A stretch of DNA of 6,200 nt from an uncultured Synechococcus sp. (GTDB lineage Bacteria; Cyanobacteriota; Cyanobacteriia; PCC-6307; Cyanobiaceae): the NCBI GenBank assembly GCA_937975655.1, contig CALJTZ010000243.1, forward strand, positions 1 to 6,200, read 5' to 3'. Positions within the stretch are counted from its first letter, which is position 1; every line of letters begins with the position of its first letter. Below the pieces are notes generated by a model. That model worked only from the letters and a program-made list of their open reading frames with translations. It ran no database searches and had not been told where the DNA came from. This document shows, one piece after another, positions 4,766 to 6,200 of this stretch. Position numbers and translations under genes: made by a program.

Positions 4766-6040
4766 CTAGGTAGAGGCCTCGGCTTGGCTTGGCCCGGCCG
4801 CCAGCGCCAACTCCTGGCGTAGGGCAGCGCTCACCTCGGCGGGATGGATCAGCCAGGCCATCTCGGTGGGTTGAATCAAGCTCCGCACCAAGGCGGAGCG
4901 CTTTTCCAGGGCCCCGAGCTGCTGGCCGTCCCACAGCCTCAGCCCCCCCTTGTAGGGGTGGTAGCCGCGGCTTTGCTGCTGGCGCAGGCCGCAGCACTGC
5001 TCTGCCTCCAGTCCGGCGGCCTCGCTCAGGTGGCGGGCCCGGGCCAGGAATTCCAGCCGCTGTTGCGGACTCAGGCGGCTCACATCGGTGGCCTTGAGCA
5101 GGTGCCGCTCCAGCAGGCGCCAGCACAGCTCCTGCAGGGCCGGTGGCCCCTGCTCGCGCCAGCGCTGCAGGTGATAGCCAGTGCGGATGTCGTCGTTGGC
5201 GAGGAAGCTGGCGAGATCGAGCTCGCGGGGAGCCCACAACCAGCGGCCCATGGCCTCATCGGCCCACACGGCGTTCGGTCCCAGTCGCCGGGCGGTGGCG
5301 ATCGCCTGGGTGAGCAGCCAGTTGCACACCACGTTGAGGCGGTGGTTATACACGCCGCGATACATCAAGTTGCGCACCACTAGGTAGTGCTCCACCGCCA
5401 TCAGTCCCTTGGGGTTGAGGGCGATACCCCCATCGGGAGCGATGGTGAGGGCCGCCAGGATGCGTTCCAGATCCAGCTGGCCGTAGCTGGTGCCGGTGCT
5501 GTAGCTGTCGCGCAGCAGGTAGTCGAGGCGGTCGCAGTCCAGCTGACTGCTCACCAGGGCCTGGATCGCCGCGTTCGGGTAGCGGCCGTGGCAGAGCAGA
5601 TCCGCCACCGCATCCGCCGTGCCGGGGGCATAGGCCTCGAGCCGCTGGCGCAGCTGGGGGTGTTCTCGGATCAGCCGACCCGACCAGGCCTCGTGATGGA
5701 GGCCATACATCTCCTCGCCGGAATGGCTGAGGGGGCCATGGCCCACGTCGTGCAGGAGGGCGGCGGCATAGAGCACGCCCGTGTGGGCCTCGAGCTCCGG
5801 AGCCAGGCGCTTGAGGCCTGCAAGCGCCTGGCGCGCCAGCTGCAGCACTCCCAACGAATGGGTGAAGCGGCTCGATTCCGCCCCATGGAAGGTGAGGTAG
5901 GCGGGGCCCAGCTGGCGGATGCGGCGCAGGCGCTGGAAGGGGGCCGTATCGATCAGGTCGATGGCGAGGGCCTCGGCCGGATCGCTGCGCTCCAGCCGGA
6001 TCGCCCCATGCAGGGGGTCGTGGTACGTGCGCTGACTCAT
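4766..6040 (-). CDS. HD superfamily phosphohydrolase (SAMHD1/dGTPase-like, COG1078 type)
   Basis: This 424-residue soluble protein belongs to the metal-dependent HD hydrolases. The start MSQRTYHDPLHGAIRL is the typical N-terminus of this group. FQRLRRIRQLGPAYLTFHGA (35-54) and SSRFTHSLGV (56-65) lead to His61. LLHDVGHGPLSHSGEE (95-110) carries His97-Asp98, and SSQLDCDRLDYLLRDS (164-179) carries Asp168 as the fourth metal ligand. All H...HD...D ligands are thus present. Relatives include SAMHD1-like and bacterial dNTP triphosphohydrolases, so nucleotide hydrolysis is plausible but untested here. The C-terminal third (about 260-424) is helical and not diagnostic. ATG 6040-6038 overlaps the stop of the upstream ctpA (ATGA), and minC follows within about 10 bases, so ctpA, this gene and minC look like one operon. 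Confidence 0.92.
   Translation of the reverse strand: MSQRTYHDPLHGAIRLERSDPAEALAIDLIDTAPFQRLRRIRQLGPAYLTFHGAESSRFTHSLGVLQLARQALAGLKRLAPELEAHTGVLYAAALLHDVGHGPLSHSGEEMYGLHHEAWSGRLIREHPQLRQRLEAYAPGTADAVADLLCHGRYPNAAIQALVSSQLDCDRLDYLLRDSYSTGTSYGQLDLERILAALTIAPDGGIALNPKGLMAVEHYLVVRNLMYRGVYNHRLNVVCNWLLTQAIATARRLGPNAVWADEAMGRWLWAPRELDLASFLANDDIRTGYHLQRWREQGPPALQELCWRLLERHLLKATDVSRLSPQQRLEFLARARHLSEAAGLEAEQCCGLRQQQSRGYHPYKGGLRLWDGQQLGALEKRSALVRSLIQPTEMAWLIHPAEVSAALRQELALAAGPSQAEAST
5298..5305. repeat. HIP1 octamer GCGATCGC (inside the HD gene)
   Basis: This is the second exact HIP1 copy, within the ten-base palindrome GGCGATCGCC in the HD phosphohydrolase gene. The extended form with flanking G and C is the typical HIP1 context. 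It supports cyanobacterial origin but has no assigned function. Confidence 0.6.
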
Positions 6041-6200
6041 GTCTCGGCGCCGCCCGGGGTTAGCTCGTTGCTCAGGCGGCTCATGGCGGCGTCCAGCCAG
6101 GTGTCGCCTTTACCGCCGGGATCCAGGGGCTCGGGTTCGGGCAGCTCCAGATCCGGTTCAATGCCCAGGTTCTGGATATCGCGGCCGCTGGGGGTCACGT
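6037..6200 (-). CDS. ctpA: C-terminal end of a carboxyl-terminal processing protease (CtpA-like, S41), partial
   Basis: The open frame enters from the right edge and ends at TGA 6039-6037, overlapping the HD-gene ATG as ATGA. The visible 54 residues begin VTPSGRDIQNLGIEPD, a characteristic C-terminal strand-and-turn of S41 tail-specific proteases (TPSGRDI, then GIxPD). An acidic, proline-rich linker and a short tail, WLDAAMSRLSNELTPGGAET, follow. The PDZ and catalytic regions lie outside the window, so activity cannot be judged. In cyanobacteria CtpA removes the C-terminal extension of the D1 protein of photosystem II. A ctpA gene beside the HD gene and minC matches the picocyanobacterial neighbourhood I remember. 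Which Ctp paralogue this is cannot be decided from the tail alone. Confidence 0.75.
   Translation of the reverse strand, partial: VTPSGRDIQNLGIEPDLELPEPEPLDPGGKGDTWLDAAMSRLSNELTPGGAET

Noticed and set aside
4114..5383. Plus-strand open frames opposite minC and the HD gene
   Set aside because: Low-complexity translations antisense to genes with clear catalytic or structural motifs.

Overview
The window from about base 500 onward is high-GC DNA that reads as a chromosomal segment of a picocyanobacterium (Synechococcus/Cyanobium type). The evidence is the set minE, minD, minC, an HD-domain phosphohydrolase and the 3' end of a ctpA-like C-terminal processing protease, all on the minus strand. 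From memory this neighbourhood is shared by Synechococcus and Prochlorococcus. Two HIP1 octamers (GCGATCGC), at 2164-2171 and 5298-5305, fit a cyanobacterium.

Layout, left to right. Bases 1 to about 500 do not look like the rest. They hold the 3' part of a plus-strand gene resembling the actinobacterial sterol-carrier family (2-169). Convergent to it is a minus-strand fragment resembling a proteobacterial AddB-like 'probable DNA repair protein' (about 117-500). That fragment is joined in frame to the N-terminal half of a small LuxR-type HTH regulator (about 501-650), giving one 178-codon hybrid ORF. Then come minE (706-1029) and minD (1034-1855), both on minus. A three-gene plus-strand cassette follows (about 1956-4089): a cytosolic phospholipase-D-superfamily protein and the two halves of a split chromate-transporter (ChrA) family protein, with overlapping stop and start codons. 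After it come minC (4099-4755), the HD phosphohydrolase (4766-6040) and the end of ctpA (6037-6200), all on minus.

How the genes work together. MinC, MinD and MinE place the division septum: MinD-ATP binds membrane, recruits the FtsZ inhibitor MinC, and is released by MinE. The plus-strand cassette splits the min genes, so minD-minE must have its own promoter in the roughly 100-base divergent gap before the PLD gene, while minC is probably transcribed with ctpA and the HD gene. The PLD-ChrA cassette looks like one transcription unit. ChrA-family proteins are anion transporters, classically for chromate efflux; the role of the PLD partner is unknown.

The point that most needs a second look is the left 500 bases. 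Fragments resembling genes of three bacterial phyla meet within 500 bases, with a base-composition step. That suggests a chimeric join (metagenome assembly or amplification artefact) or, less likely, a mosaic of transferred DNA. I see no convincing sign of a new defence or mobile system, and no CRISPR array, tRNA, rRNA or insertion sequence.
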